NCBI GenBank assembly: GCA_020427155.1
Contig: JAGQOW010000045.1
Span: 1 to 34,762 of the forward strand
Source: Planctomycetales bacterium
GTDB lineage: Bacteria; Planctomycetota; Planctomycetia; Pirellulales; Lacipirellulaceae
Length of the DNA: 34,762 nucleotides
Reading direction: 5' to 3'
The position numbers and the translations under genes were made by a program. The notes under the pieces are model-generated. The model was not told where the DNA came from and did no database searches. It was given only the letters and a program-made list of their open reading frames with translations. Each line of letters starts with the position of its first letter. The first letter of the stretch is position 1. Shown one piece after another: positions 27,440-34,762 of this stretch.

Positions 27440-27997
27440 AGTGAATACCTACGCGAAAGTTGGCAAAGAGCGCTGAGGATCTTTTTTGGACGCCTGGTCT
27501 TGGGCGTCGCCGACGGTTGAACGCCGACGAATCAATCATCAGCCCGCGTTAGGCTCCTGTGTGCTCGGCCGGAATGAGTTGCTCCCTCCTCGCACACAAC
27601 TCAATTCTAGTATCAGCACAACCGAGAGGAGAGGCAACAGCGAGTTTTCGGCGGGATGCGTCTTTCGATGCCCGTCGGAATAGGGGCTAGAGTCTCGATG
27701 TAAGACTTTTAGAGGCAAAGGGTTGCAGTTTGGGGGGAACGAGGCTCGCGAACCGGTGATCGCTGGAAAAGAAGTTATTTTGGGTCAAAAGCAACGATCA
27801 TGTTGGACATTTGGCTGCCCGCCAGAATTTAAGGGCGGTGTCGTTGCTGGCAAAGCTGGCGCCGAGGGTCTGCTGGTACTGCTGCCTGTGGAAAAAATCC
27901 GTGAATATGGCGCAGATTGTCCATTGGATCCCCAGAAAAGTCGTGCTGGCAGCTGACTGCTGGCAGCCACAATTGATGCGGGACTGGGCAGGATGGA

Positions 27998-28040
27998 AGG
28001 TTTCTACGGGTTATTTCAACTTTTCCGAAAGTAGAAACCT
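27998..28040. repeat. Perfect 10-bp inverted repeat with 23-bp spacer
   Basis: AGGTTTCTAC (27998-28007) and GTAGAAACCT (28031-28040) are exact reverse complements. It lies 200 bp upstream of the Cys-repeat protein gene and could be an operator or a leader hairpin. There is no T run after the second arm. Confidence 0.6.
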
Positions 28041-28239
28041 CGCGTGCGCCGATACCCTGCACTACGTGATAGTTCTCGGGGGGGCTACCGAGACGTAATG
28101 TGGCGTCGAGACTCTCGCCGAGTAACTGCTTTCGGGGCTTGCCTCGAGGTTGTTACTCGCAGTCAGACCCGCGTACGTCAATCACCAAGGCGGCAACTTG
28201 TCTTCCAAAGGGAGGCGTCAGGTTGTCGAGGGTCGATTG

Positions 28240-29712
28240 ATGAAAAACTCCCGTTTTGCCAGTCGTGTTGCTACTCAGGCGATCGCCTTGCTCGTTTCTC
28301 TCACAGCAAGCGCAGGCGGTTTTGCTCATGAGACGGGCCAGAGTCATTTGCATTTTCAGCAGCCGAGCCAGGCTGCCCAAGGCAGCAGAGCGAACGATTC
28401 GAATGTGAAGTTTCGCTCGCCGACCGCGGAGCGGCCCGCTGCCAAGAAAGCCTCAGCACCCAAGCGAGAGGCCGTTGAGCGCGCCAGCTACGACCAACCT
28501 GCGGAAGCCAAGGCTCGCAAGGTAGCGCGCGTTGCGAAGCAGCGTGTTGAGACCTCAGCGGCAGAAACAGGAAGTGCTTTGCGAGCGAAGCAAACGGTCA
28601 GCCGCGATCGTCAGGTGGTGCGTGTGGCCGAAGAGATGGTCATCGAACCAGAACCAGAACTGGTTGATGAGGGACCAATGGTCTTTGACGAGGGCTGTGC
28701 ATGCCAGGGCGACTGTGCTTGCGATATGGGCTGCGAACTGGGCAGCCCCGGCTGCGGCTACTTTGAACCTGGTTGCGGTTGCGCTGAGCCAGGATGTGGG
28801 ATCTGCGAGCCAGGTTGCGGTTTCGCCGAGCCAAGTTGCGGCCTGGAGGTACCCGGGTGTGGAAGCTGCGTGGGCCGTCCTGGTCCGGACTACTGGTGTT
28901 TTCCGGTTTGTCTGCCGCGATTCAAAGACCTGAGTTTTTGGGGCGGTGTGCAGGGCTTTCGCGGGCCGCGAGACTTTGCGCCTGGACAGCAGGAAGAGGA
29001 ACGCAGCGATTCCAATTTTGGCTTCCATGAGGGTATCAATATCAGCGGACGTGCGCCGTTAATTGGCCTGGTATTCCCTCAGCTGAGCTATCAGCTGGGT
29101 TATCAAGGAGTGCAAAGCCGCTTATCGGGGACGACCACCTCTGCTGCAGATCGCAGCCAACAGTTCGTCACTGCGGGATTCTTTCGACGTGTGCATACGG
29201 GACTGCAATTTGGCGTCGTTTGGGACATGTTGCGAGACGATCTTGACATGGAAGTCGACTACCACCAGATACGGACCGAGTTCAGTCTGAAAAGCCCCCA
29301 GGGGCGAGAGTTCGGCTTCTTCTCGACATCGGCTACGAACAGCAACGAAATCTTTGGCATCACCTACGAGACGGTCGATCAGTACGCGCTATTCTATCGC
29401 TGGAACTTTGGCAAGAATTACGAGTGCCGGTTCTGGGGCGGCGTGACGGGGAACGACGAAGGCCTGTTTGGCGGGGAGTTCTATGCCCCGCTGTCCGACC
29501 GCTGGACGGTGCAGTCGGGCTTCAACTACCTGATCACCGACAAGAACGCTGGTCTGGAAGGAGTGCGAGAAGAGGCCTGGAATATTGGCATCAACCTGGT
29601 TTGGCATCTGGGCCGCACGGCTCGCCGAGGTTGCCAGAGCCCCTACCGACCGCTGTTCCCGGTGGCCGACAACGGGTGGATGATCGTCGACAACGTGACT
29701 CCGTGGCCCTAG
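28240..29712 (+). CDS. Secreted Cys-rich repeat protein with predicted beta-rich (outer-membrane-like) C-terminal domain
   Basis: Unknown protein of 490 residues. The signal peptide is clear (AIALLVSLTASAGGFAHE). Residues about 30-150 are low-complexity, rich in Ala, Lys, Arg and Glu. After an acidic stretch comes a Cys-rich zone: six tandem heptads of the form PGCGxxE, encoded at 28747-28872 (21 bp per unit), preceded by a looser Cys cluster (DEGCACQGDCACD). The C-terminal 260 residues alternate aromatic and polar residues with many Gly and Asn, end in a short WHLGRTARRG-like strand and look like a beta-barrel or beta-sheet domain. ATG 28240 has GAGGG seven bases upstream; the earlier in-frame codon at 28150 is less likely. 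Probably an envelope protein of a planctomycete-specific family. Confidence 0.8.
   Translation: MKNSRFASRVATQAIALLVSLTASAGGFAHETGQSHLHFQQPSQAAQGSRANDSNVKFRSPTAERPAAKKASAPKREAVERASYDQPAEAKARKVARVAKQRVETSAAETGSALRAKQTVSRDRQVVRVAEEMVIEPEPELVDEGPMVFDEGCACQGDCACDMGCELGSPGCGYFEPGCGCAEPGCGICEPGCGFAEPSCGLEVPGCGSCVGRPGPDYWCFPVCLPRFKDLSFWGGVQGFRGPRDFAPGQQEEERSDSNFGFHEGINISGRAPLIGLVFPQLSYQLGYQGVQSRLSGTTTSAADRSQQFVTAGFFRRVHTGLQFGVVWDMLRDDLDMEVDYHQIRTEFSLKSPQGREFGFFSTSATNSNEIFGITYETVDQYALFYRWNFGKNYECRFWGGVTGNDEGLFGGEFYAPLSDRWTVQSGFNYLITDKNAGLEGVREEAWNIGINLVWHLGRTARRGCQSPYRPLFPVADNGWMIVDNVTPWP
28747..28872 (+). repeat. Six in-frame 21-bp units encoding PGCGxxE heptads
   Basis: Units start at 28747, 28768, 28789, 28810, 28831 and 28852. 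The heptads read PGCGYFE, PGCGCAE, PGCGICE, PGCGFAE, PSCGLEV, PGCGSCV; the last two have diverged. Codons differ between units, so the repeat is maintained at protein level rather than being a recent DNA expansion. Confidence 0.85.
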
Positions 29713-30062
29713 TAGCTAGCTGGTCCGGGGCCCAGTGAGGCCCCGGCATAGTGTGGAATGACCGTCCTGGGTGGAGCAATCGGCATACTTTGGCGGGAAT
29801 TATTTCCCAATCGTGACAATATGCCGCGATTTTGGAGCTGCCAAGCGTCGAATTTGTGAGTACACTGAACCGCTTGCGCTACACGAGCCTGGCCAGATAG
29901 CCGGCAGGCAGTGGGTGGCGGTCTTGTGCTGTAGCAATCTCCCCAGCCTCAACGGATGCTAGCGGGGCTCCAGCCGATAGCCAACGGCAGGCGAAATTGC
30001 CGATCTGATTCCAGTAGTCCGTGTTTTCTGTTTTAGGTCATTTGTTTTGGGAGTACGAAGAA
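29713..30062. other. Intergenic region
   Basis: 350 bp containing the hairpin at 29725-29746 and the leader of the small gene at 30063. I see no further gene; a promoter for the small gene must lie here but no clear -35/-10 pair is visible. The stretch around 29950-29995 (GCTAGCGGGGCTCCAGCC) looks like a dispersed-repeat fragment, but there is no second copy in the window. Confidence 0.5.
29725..29746 (+). terminator. GC-rich hairpin after the Cys-repeat protein gene
   Basis: CCGGGGCC (29725-29732) pairs perfectly with GGCCCCGG (29739-29746) around a six-base loop, 12 bp after the stop codon. No T run follows, so it may act as a rho-assisted end or an mRNA-stabilising hairpin. Confidence 0.5.
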
Positions 30063-30329
30063 ATGCATACAGTTGAAGCGAATTGGGAGGACGAAGAGAA
30101 TAATCGCCATGTGGCCTTTGCGGTAATGTATGCCCGCAAGGACGACTCGGTTGAAATCCAAGCCGTCACTCCCAAGCAAGTCACCTTTCTCTGTCCCGAG
30201 TCGAACAATCCGCTGCGTTCGATCGGCGTCTGGACCGAGTCGGGCCGAGATATGCTTTTGAACCAATTGCGAGCAAGCGGCCACATGTCGAAGTTGGAAG
30301 ATCAAGTCTTCTCTTCGCTGGCGGTCTAG
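30063..30329 (+). CDS. Small acidic protein of unknown function
   Basis: An 88-residue soluble protein without signal peptide or membrane helix. It begins MHTVEANWEDEENNRHVAF and carries VTFLCPESNNPLRSIGVWTE, a single Cys and a C-terminal helical region. I do not recognise a family. ATG 30063 has GGGAG nine bases upstream; an in-frame GTG at 30021 is less likely. It stands alone between a GC-rich hairpin and the strongest terminator in the window, which suggests an independently transcribed, well-expressed gene. The protein-like composition, a good ribosome-binding site and the terminator support it being real. Confidence 0.75.
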   Translation: MHTVEANWEDEENNRHVAFAVMYARKDDSVEIQAVTPKQVTFLCPESNNPLRSIGVWTESGRDMLLNQLRASGHMSKLEDQVFSSLAV

Positions 30330-30353
30330 AATAGTCGGCATAGAACCAAACCA

Positions 30354-30394
30354 GGCGCATTGCCGAGCGAAGTCTCGGCGATGCGCCTTTTTTT
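30354..30394 (+). terminator. Strong intrinsic terminator
   Basis: A 14-bp stem (30354-30367 with 30374-30387, one G-T wobble) with a six-base loop, followed by seven T residues at 30388-30394. It is 24 bp after the stop of the small gene at 30063-30329. Confidence 0.92.
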
Positions 30395-30456
30395 GTCGCC
30401 TTTGCACGGCAGCTACGCGACTTCTGCGTATTGCATTGCCCACACAGAAGTCGCGG

Positions 30457-31533
30457 CTAGCGCCGATCCAAAGTGATTTTAGGAACGGCGAAGGTGGGCA
30501 CGTTGTCGGCCGACTTCTCCTGTCCCCAACGATCAAAAGTGACTTCCCTCTTGAACTGCTGACCGTTTCTAAGGACCGTCAGCTCGACGGTATCGCCGGG
30601 TTGGAATTTGCTGATGCGTTGGGTGAGATCGGCAAAGTCCTTGATGATTTCGCCATTCAGTTCAGCGATTTGGTCGCGTGGGCGGAGGCCAGCTTTGGCA
30701 GCGGCAGAACCAGGTCTGACAGTCATTACCAGCACTGCGCCTTGGAGCGTGCCATCGCCAGAGATTCCCAGGAGAGCGCCGCTGGGGCGAACGTCGACGA
30801 CGACATTAGGGAATTGCTTTTCTAGCTCCTTGACCATTTCCGCTGAAACCGCGGTACCAAAAAACTCGATGCGGCGGAGATTGGGAATTGTCTCCAAGTA
30901 TTCGAGTACCCCTTCGGAGATGGGAGCAAAATAGAAACTGACTGTCGTCGCGTGATGAACCGCGGCAAGATGCTTGAGCCCGTCGAGCCCCCCTTTCCAC
31001 TCCGAATCGAGAATCACCTGCAGGGCGATCGCCCGGCCAATCATCCGAACGACAGGATCGGCTTGGTATCGTCCGCCCAAGGAAGTGAATTCTTTTAGCG
31101 CGGCGAGTTGACGGGCATCGGCCAACAACTCGGCGGCCAAGCTTGCCTCGATCGGTCGATTGGGCAGTTCGATCAGCTTTTCCAAAGTGGCGATCTGAAG
31201 CTCGTGATCAGCAGACTCTGACCAGGCGAGCATGATATTTAGCGCCCGAGTGGAGCTCTCTAGCGAACCGGTCTGGGCCTCTTGGGAAACCGCCTGGAGT
31301 GCAGGAGCGCCTACGTGCTGCAGTTCTTGTTGGGCGTTATTGCGAATCGCGTAACGATTGTCATCCAGCTGCAGCACCCACTGGGCAATCTGTGCCGGAG
31401 TAGCTACCGGGACTTGATCGGACTCTACCTCTGCAACTACCCGAGCGGGCGTCAGCAAGCACAGCAACAGGGGCATGCCAGACCACCAGCGATGCAAGGC
31501 AAGTCTTGAAGGATTGGAGTGACCGAATGCCAT
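30457..31533 (-). CDS. Exported HEAT/LRR-like and PDZ domain protein
   Basis: A 358-residue protein. The N-terminal signal peptide (PLLLCLLTPARVVAEV) directs it out of the cytoplasm. Residues about 45-110 form helical repeats like HEAT (IAQWVLQLDDNRYAIRNNAQQ..LQHVGAPALQAV), then after about 175 comes a short leucine-rich-repeat stretch of planctomycete type (LETIPNLRRIEFFGTAVS). The C-terminal PDZ domain (about 250-340) shows GALLGISGD, VRPGSAAAKAGLRPRDQI and the LNGEIIKDFADL carboxylate-loop region. It probably recognises protein termini or scaffolds envelope proteins. ATG 31533-31531 is used; no Shine-Dalgarno is evident. It converges on the terminator at 30354-30394. Confidence 0.85.
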   Translation of the reverse strand: MAFGHSNPSRLALHRWWSGMPLLLCLLTPARVVAEVESDQVPVATPAQIAQWVLQLDDNRYAIRNNAQQELQHVGAPALQAVSQEAQTGSLESSTRALNIMLAWSESADHELQIATLEKLIELPNRPIEASLAAELLADARQLAALKEFTSLGGRYQADPVVRMIGRAIALQVILDSEWKGGLDGLKHLAAVHHATTVSFYFAPISEGVLEYLETIPNLRRIEFFGTAVSAEMVKELEKQFPNVVVDVRPSGALLGISGDGTLQGAVLVMTVRPGSAAAKAGLRPRDQIAELNGEIIKDFADLTQRISKFQPGDTVELTVLRNGQQFKREVTFDRWGQEKSADNVPTFAVPKITLDRR

Positions 31534-31726
31534 AGTATTGAAGGGGGCTGGGCTTTTCCCAGCGCTGTAATCTTGGGCAAGAACACGGCGGAGTAGCCAA
31601 CCGCTATTGTAGCATTTTCTCAGATTTCCTCAGGATCAAAAGGCCGTGTTTTTGGAGGGGCCTTAGGCATTATTTTGACCATTCCGGTGAGTTGTGGCCC
31701 GATAGTCCTTCAGCTAGGCTCGTGTG

Positions 31727-32920
31727 ATGAAGTTTGCACTGTTGGGAACTGACGAAGAGAGCCTGCCGCTCGCGCTGGCGGCGGTGGAGGCGGGGCACGA
31801 GATCGTTTGGAGCGGGGATGACGCTGCTGCGCGGTCGGGTCGGGAATTGCCTTGGCTTTGTGCCGAAGACCTGGCCGGGCAATGGGAGGCATTGCTCGAC
31901 CATCGCACATGTTCGGCAGTGATCGTGGGGCGGGGCGACATAGCTCCGGCAGTTCGAGCCGAACAGGTGATCCAATTAGTCAAGAATGGCGTAGCGGTCT
32001 TGACCACCTATCCACTGGTCGAATCGGTTCTCAGTTATTACGAGATCGATATGGTCCGTTGCGAGAGCAACGCGGTGCTCCATCATTTCAATCCGTTGGT
32101 GCAGCAACATGCCCTTATCGAGGAGATTGCCCATTGGGTGAGCGAGGGGCATCCTGAGTTGGGAAGGGTGGAGCAGATCAGCTGGCATCGGCCCCTGGTA
32201 GACCGAACGCGCGAACAAGCGCTTTGGCACTTTGCCCGCGATGTGGAGCTGCTGGGGGATGTCGCCGGTCGTTTGAACCGTCTCGGCGCCCATGGCTCGC
32301 CCGATGAAGAAGCGACCTATGCCGGCTTGAGCGTGCAACTGCTTGGCAAAAGCAAGATACCGGTGCGCTGGGAGGTTGGCCCCAAAGAGCAAGGGGCATG
32401 GCCTCGGATGGTGCTGGTCGCAGCGAATGGCATGCTCAGCTGGGAACTGAACGACACAGCAGAAACGTTACAGATCGAATTGAATCAAGCCGGCAAGTCG
32501 AAGATTCAATCGGTCGTAGCTGTCGACGTATTTGCCACGGCAATCGATCGGTTCGTCTCGGCTGTGGAGTTACGCGAGGCGGGACGCTCGACTTGGCCTG
32601 CTGCGCTACATGCCATGGAACTCACCGACACAATTGAGATCAGCTTACGTCGAGGTCGAATGATCGACGTCCACGATCAGCAGCTGACCGAGCAGATGGC
32701 CTTCAAGGGGACGATGTCTGCGCTGGGGTGCGGGCTGCTGATGGTGCTGCCGCCGGTGTTGATCGCCGCAGGCTGGTTTGCCGAAAAGGCGGGACTGCCC
32801 TTTGCCAACTACTGGGCGCATGCGTTGCTGGCATTGCTGGCGGTGTTCCTGGCGTTTCAGCTATTGCCTCGGCTGTTGCTGAATCCGACCGCGTCGGAGC
32901 AGGAAGAGCGAGGCGATTGA
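31727..32920 (+). CDS. Membrane-anchored Gfo/Idh/MocA-like protein with degenerate catalytic motifs
   Basis: A 397-residue protein with a Rossmann-like N-terminal half and two C-terminal transmembrane helices (about residues 330-350 and 360-385). It aligns by eye with Gfo/Idh/MocA oxidoreductases: KNGVAVLTTYPLVES occupies the place of the family's EKP loop but reads TYP (94-96) so the catalytic Lys is lost; the NAD-binding GxGxxG is replaced by GTDEES (7-12); and FARDVELLGDVAG takes the place of the HDxD-type helix. It is therefore probably not an active dehydrogenase. The ATG at 31727 directly follows a GTG at 31724; start 31727 fits the usual KFALLG beginning. No partner gene is adjacent. 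Confidence 0.75.
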   Translation: MKFALLGTDEESLPLALAAVEAGHEIVWSGDDAAARSGRELPWLCAEDLAGQWEALLDHRTCSAVIVGRGDIAPAVRAEQVIQLVKNGVAVLTTYPLVESVLSYYEIDMVRCESNAVLHHFNPLVQQHALIEEIAHWVSEGHPELGRVEQISWHRPLVDRTREQALWHFARDVELLGDVAGRLNRLGAHGSPDEEATYAGLSVQLLGKSKIPVRWEVGPKEQGAWPRMVLVAANGMLSWELNDTAETLQIELNQAGKSKIQSVVAVDVFATAIDRFVSAVELREAGRSTWPAALHAMELTDTIEISLRRGRMIDVHDQQLTEQMAFKGTMSALGCGLLMVLPPVLIAAGWFAEKAGLPFANYWAHALLALLAVFLAFQLLPRLLLNPTASEQEERGD

Positions 32921-33086
32921 CCGTAGCTGGTTCCAGCTGGTTTGCCTGTTTCGAGAGCAGATTTGCTGGCAGATGTTAAAGTCTAGCGGTTAGGCAAAAG
33001 TTGCCCCCTTAAATCAGCCGATTCTTCCAGCGAGGGCGCACCGTCTGCTCCCTGAACAACTCGTTTTCAGGCTGGTGAATTAAGGC

Positions 33087-33539
33087 GTGCAGCGATTCCC
33101 AAACATCTTGTGTTCTTTTTTGCTAGTGGCCTTGGCAGGCACCTGCGGATGCTGTTGTCCGCACTTGCACCACTTGCCCGACGACTGTGCCGCTGCAGTC
33201 TATGAGTGCGACCTTGCTTGTTTGTTGCACGATTTCTGCAGTTGCCAGCCGTTGCCATGCTGTGGAAGCAGCGTAAGCTGCGATTGCTGCCCGGAAGATG
33301 AGCCGCAGTGCGAGAGCTGCCCTCTTACTTCTTGCCCGCCGCTTGACGGGCGTCGCTGCCTGGATCGCATCGAAGTCGGGCCAGCGCCAGTGACGTATCG
33401 CCCTGAGCTGCCGCCGAAGTTTCTGCCGGTGCCTTCCCGGCCAGTGTTTTCGACAGGTATTGCACTAACGCCAGTTGCATCGGGCGGCAGCGTGGAAGTT
33501 GGCTTTGGCCCGCAGCTATCATTCCCTGGTAGTGAGTAA
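33087..33539 (+). CDS. Small exported Cys-rich protein
   Basis: A 150-residue protein beginning with a signal-peptide-like segment (FPNILCSFLLVALAGTC). I count 19 cysteines, 18 of them before residue 95 in pairs and triplets (CGCCC, CSC, CC, CDCC). The second half is Pro-rich without cysteine. The segment before the first internal Cys (LAGTC) does not match a lipobox well. The GTG at 33087 is the only in-frame start before the signal sequence and is weakly supported by AAGG just upstream. Function unknown: possibly metal binding or a disulfide-stabilised envelope protein. Confidence 0.6.
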   Translation: MQRFPNILCSFLLVALAGTCGCCCPHLHHLPDDCAAAVYECDLACLLHDFCSCQPLPCCGSSVSCDCCPEDEPQCESCPLTSCPPLDGRRCLDRIEVGPAPVTYRPELPPKFLPVPSRPVFSTGIALTPVASGGSVEVGFGPQLSFPGSE

Positions 33540-33814
33540 AAACGGCCCGTGGAAGCTGGCTCAAGACTTCAGGCATCTTGAAAGTACTCTCGCCTGAAAC
33601 ATGATTGCCAGGTGGCGATCTCTGCTCATTCTGAGCGACTGACAAACTAGGTTGTTTATACGGGCTGCGGATTGTGACGCTTAAGCCTGTCGTGTCGCCT
33701 GGTCGATCTACGCCTCTGGACACCCTCGGCAAGTCCCCGGCCTGCCCCCGCGAGAGCCGGTTTCCGCCCGTCGTGATTGTCGGTGCGCTGGCTTTAGATC
33801 TCGGACGACCCGCA

Positions 33815-34762
33815 ATGCACGACCTGCGCCTGCCTTACGCCATACTACGGACATCTCTGGCAATGATTTTTTTGCTAGCGTTGTACCTGCCGGCGAGAGG
33901 CGAGGAGTCGTTGCAGTCGGTCTCGAGCGAGCGGCTGACGCCCATTGTTCGTGCCGTACAGGGCTGTAGTCCTGCCGTGGTGAATATTCAGGGACAGAAG
34001 TCGGTCAACGAAACTCCGGATGGTCAGCCGAGCGCCCCGCGACAAGTCAATGGCATGGGGACCGGCGTCGTCATTGACTCTCGGGGCTATATTCTGACGA
34101 ACCACCATGTCGTCGACGGGGTGCGTCGTATCAATGTGACGCTCGACAGCGGGCATGCCTATGTGGCGCGAGTGGTTGCGCACGACAAGGAAACCGATCT
34201 GGCGATCATTCGCATTCGAACTCCCAAGCCGCTTCCGGTGGTGAAACTGGGGACGTCGCACGATCTGATGGTTGGCGAAACGGTCATCGCTATGGGAAAT
34301 GCCTATGGTTATGAGCATACCGTAACTCGCGGCATTATCAGTGCGCTACACCGCAACGTGCAGGTAAACGAGACGCAGCAGTACCTCGATCTGATTCAAA
34401 CTGACGCGAGCATCAATCCGGGCAACTCGGGAGGGCCGCTCCTGAACATTGACGGCGAGATGATTGGGGTCAACGTTGCCGTACGTGCAGGGGCTCAGGG
34501 CATCGGTTTTGCAATTCCCGTGAATAAGGCGCTGGATGTGGCGGCCCGGTTGCTCGACATCGGAGACCTCGAGAATCATTGGCATGGAATGACGGCCCTT
34601 TCGGTCGACGGCCCAACAGGTCCGATCACGATCGCCCGCATTGACCAGGATAGTCCTGCTCAGCAGAGTGGCTTGGAACGTGGGGATCAGCTGGAGCGGA
34701 TTGGCTCCACTCCGATCCAGCGAGCGATGGATATCGAGCGCGCATTGCTCGGTCGCAGTGCT
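33815..34762 (+). CDS. DegP/HtrA-type periplasmic serine protease, 3' truncated by window
   Basis: Trypsin-like protease with a C-terminal PDZ domain, 316 codons visible, open to the window end. Signal peptide: residues 11-28 (LRTSLAMIFLLALYLPAR). Catalytic triad: His98 in TNHHVV, Asp128 in ETDLAII, Ser205 in the NPGNSGGPLL segment. The PDZ domain starts about residue 235 (GPITIARIDQDSPAQQSGLERGDQ) and is cut off. It should act in the periplasm on misfolded proteins. The ATG 33815 leads straight into the signal peptide; an in-frame GTG at 33773 is an alternative. Whether a second PDZ follows cannot be seen. Confidence 0.92.
   Translation, partial: MHDLRLPYAILRTSLAMIFLLALYLPARGEESLQSVSSERLTPIVRAVQGCSPAVVNIQGQKSVNETPDGQPSAPRQVNGMGTGVVIDSRGYILTNHHVVDGVRRINVTLDSGHAYVARVVAHDKETDLAIIRIRTPKPLPVVKLGTSHDLMVGETVIAMGNAYGYEHTVTRGIISALHRNVQVNETQQYLDLIQTDASINPGNSGGPLLNIDGEMIGVNVAVRAGAQGIGFAIPVNKALDVAARLLDIGDLENHWHGMTALSVDGPTGPITIARIDQDSPAQQSGLERGDQLERIGSTPIQRAMDIERALLGRSA

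Larger units (their letters stand above)
27084..28239. other. Long intergenic region with clustered inverted repeats and no convincing gene
   Basis: About 1.15 kb between divergent prkA and the Cys-repeat protein gene. No open frame here shows family features. It contains several inverted repeats at 27354-27439 (listed separately), GACGCC/GGCGTC at 27489-27508, and a 10-bp perfect inverted repeat at 27998-28040. The Shine-Dalgarno GAGGG at 28228-28232 belongs to the gene at 28240. Confidence 0.5.

Noticed and set aside
27489..27508. GACGCC/GGCGTC inverted repeat after a T6 tract
   Set aside because: On the plus strand the T tract precedes the stem, and on the minus strand the stem is followed by A residues, so it does not form an intrinsic terminator in either direction.
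27723..27956. 77-codon plus-strand open frame in the long intergenic region
   Set aside because: No ribosome-binding site, non-ATG start, no family features and not clearly separated from alternative frames; not supported.
33325..33732. Minus-strand open frame of 135 codons overlapping the Cys-rich gene end
   Set aside because: No family features, no start signal, and it overlaps a frame with a signal peptide on the other strand.

Overview
The window most likely comes from a planctomycete of the Pirellulales type; this is inferred from gene content, not from a marker gene. It carries a DUF1559 pseudopilin-like protein with the H-X9-DG motif, a DUF4838/PA14 carbohydrate-related protein, a planctomycete-style leucine-rich-repeat plus PDZ protein, secreted Cys-rich proteins, moderately high GC, and many starts without a clear Shine-Dalgarno. 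I see no rRNA, tRNA, CRISPR array, transposase or phage gene.

Layout. At 1-970 (minus) is the N-terminal part of a PilB/GspE-type secretion ATPase, cut by the window edge at its Walker A. From 1220 to 8685 (plus) lies a nucleotide/nucleoside salvage region: guanine-deaminase-like enzyme, AMP nucleosidase, deoxyribose-phosphate aldolase, two tandem purine nucleoside phosphorylases and a thymidine/pyrimidine phosphorylase. It is interrupted by a DUF1559 protein and an exported endonuclease/exonuclease/phosphatase-family protein. At 9048-10178 is a PilT-family retraction ATPase, facing a helix-hairpin-helix protein that resembles the N-terminus of PolX (10183-11088, minus).

From 11370 to 15205 is a translationally coupled DUF2339-DUF3999 membrane pair, followed by a secreted DUF4838-PA14 protein (15742-18072). 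A second salvage block follows: cytidine deaminase (plus), then hypoxanthine phosphoribosyltransferase and a concentrative nucleoside transporter (minus). Next on the minus strand are a HemQ-like protein and, reading 27083 down to 21636, the PrkA kinase / YhbH(DUF444) / SpoVR stress module with a small unknown fourth gene overlapping spoVR by ATGA.

After an approximately 1.15-kb stretch without convincing genes, but with clustered inverted repeats, come a secreted Cys-repeat protein (28240-29712), a small acidic conserved-looking protein with a very strong terminator, a HEAT/LRR/PDZ protein (minus), a membrane-anchored degenerate Gfo/Idh/MocA-like protein, a short Cys-rich exported protein, and the 5' part of a DegP/HtrA protease running off the right edge.

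Functionally, the salvage genes make a near-complete route: nucleoside import (CNT), deamination (Cdd, GuaD-like), phosphorolysis (two PNPs, DeoA/Pdp), base reuse (Hpt) and deoxyribose-phosphate breakdown (DeoC). The sharpest observation is that the two PNP paralogues differ at the residue that sets 6-oxo versus 6-amino purine preference (Asn in one, Asp in the other). Other items for follow-up are the PrkA-YhbH-SpoVR fourth gene, the pseudo-oxidoreductase with two membrane helices, the PolX-like HhH fusion, and the structured intergenic region near 27.35-27.44 kb.
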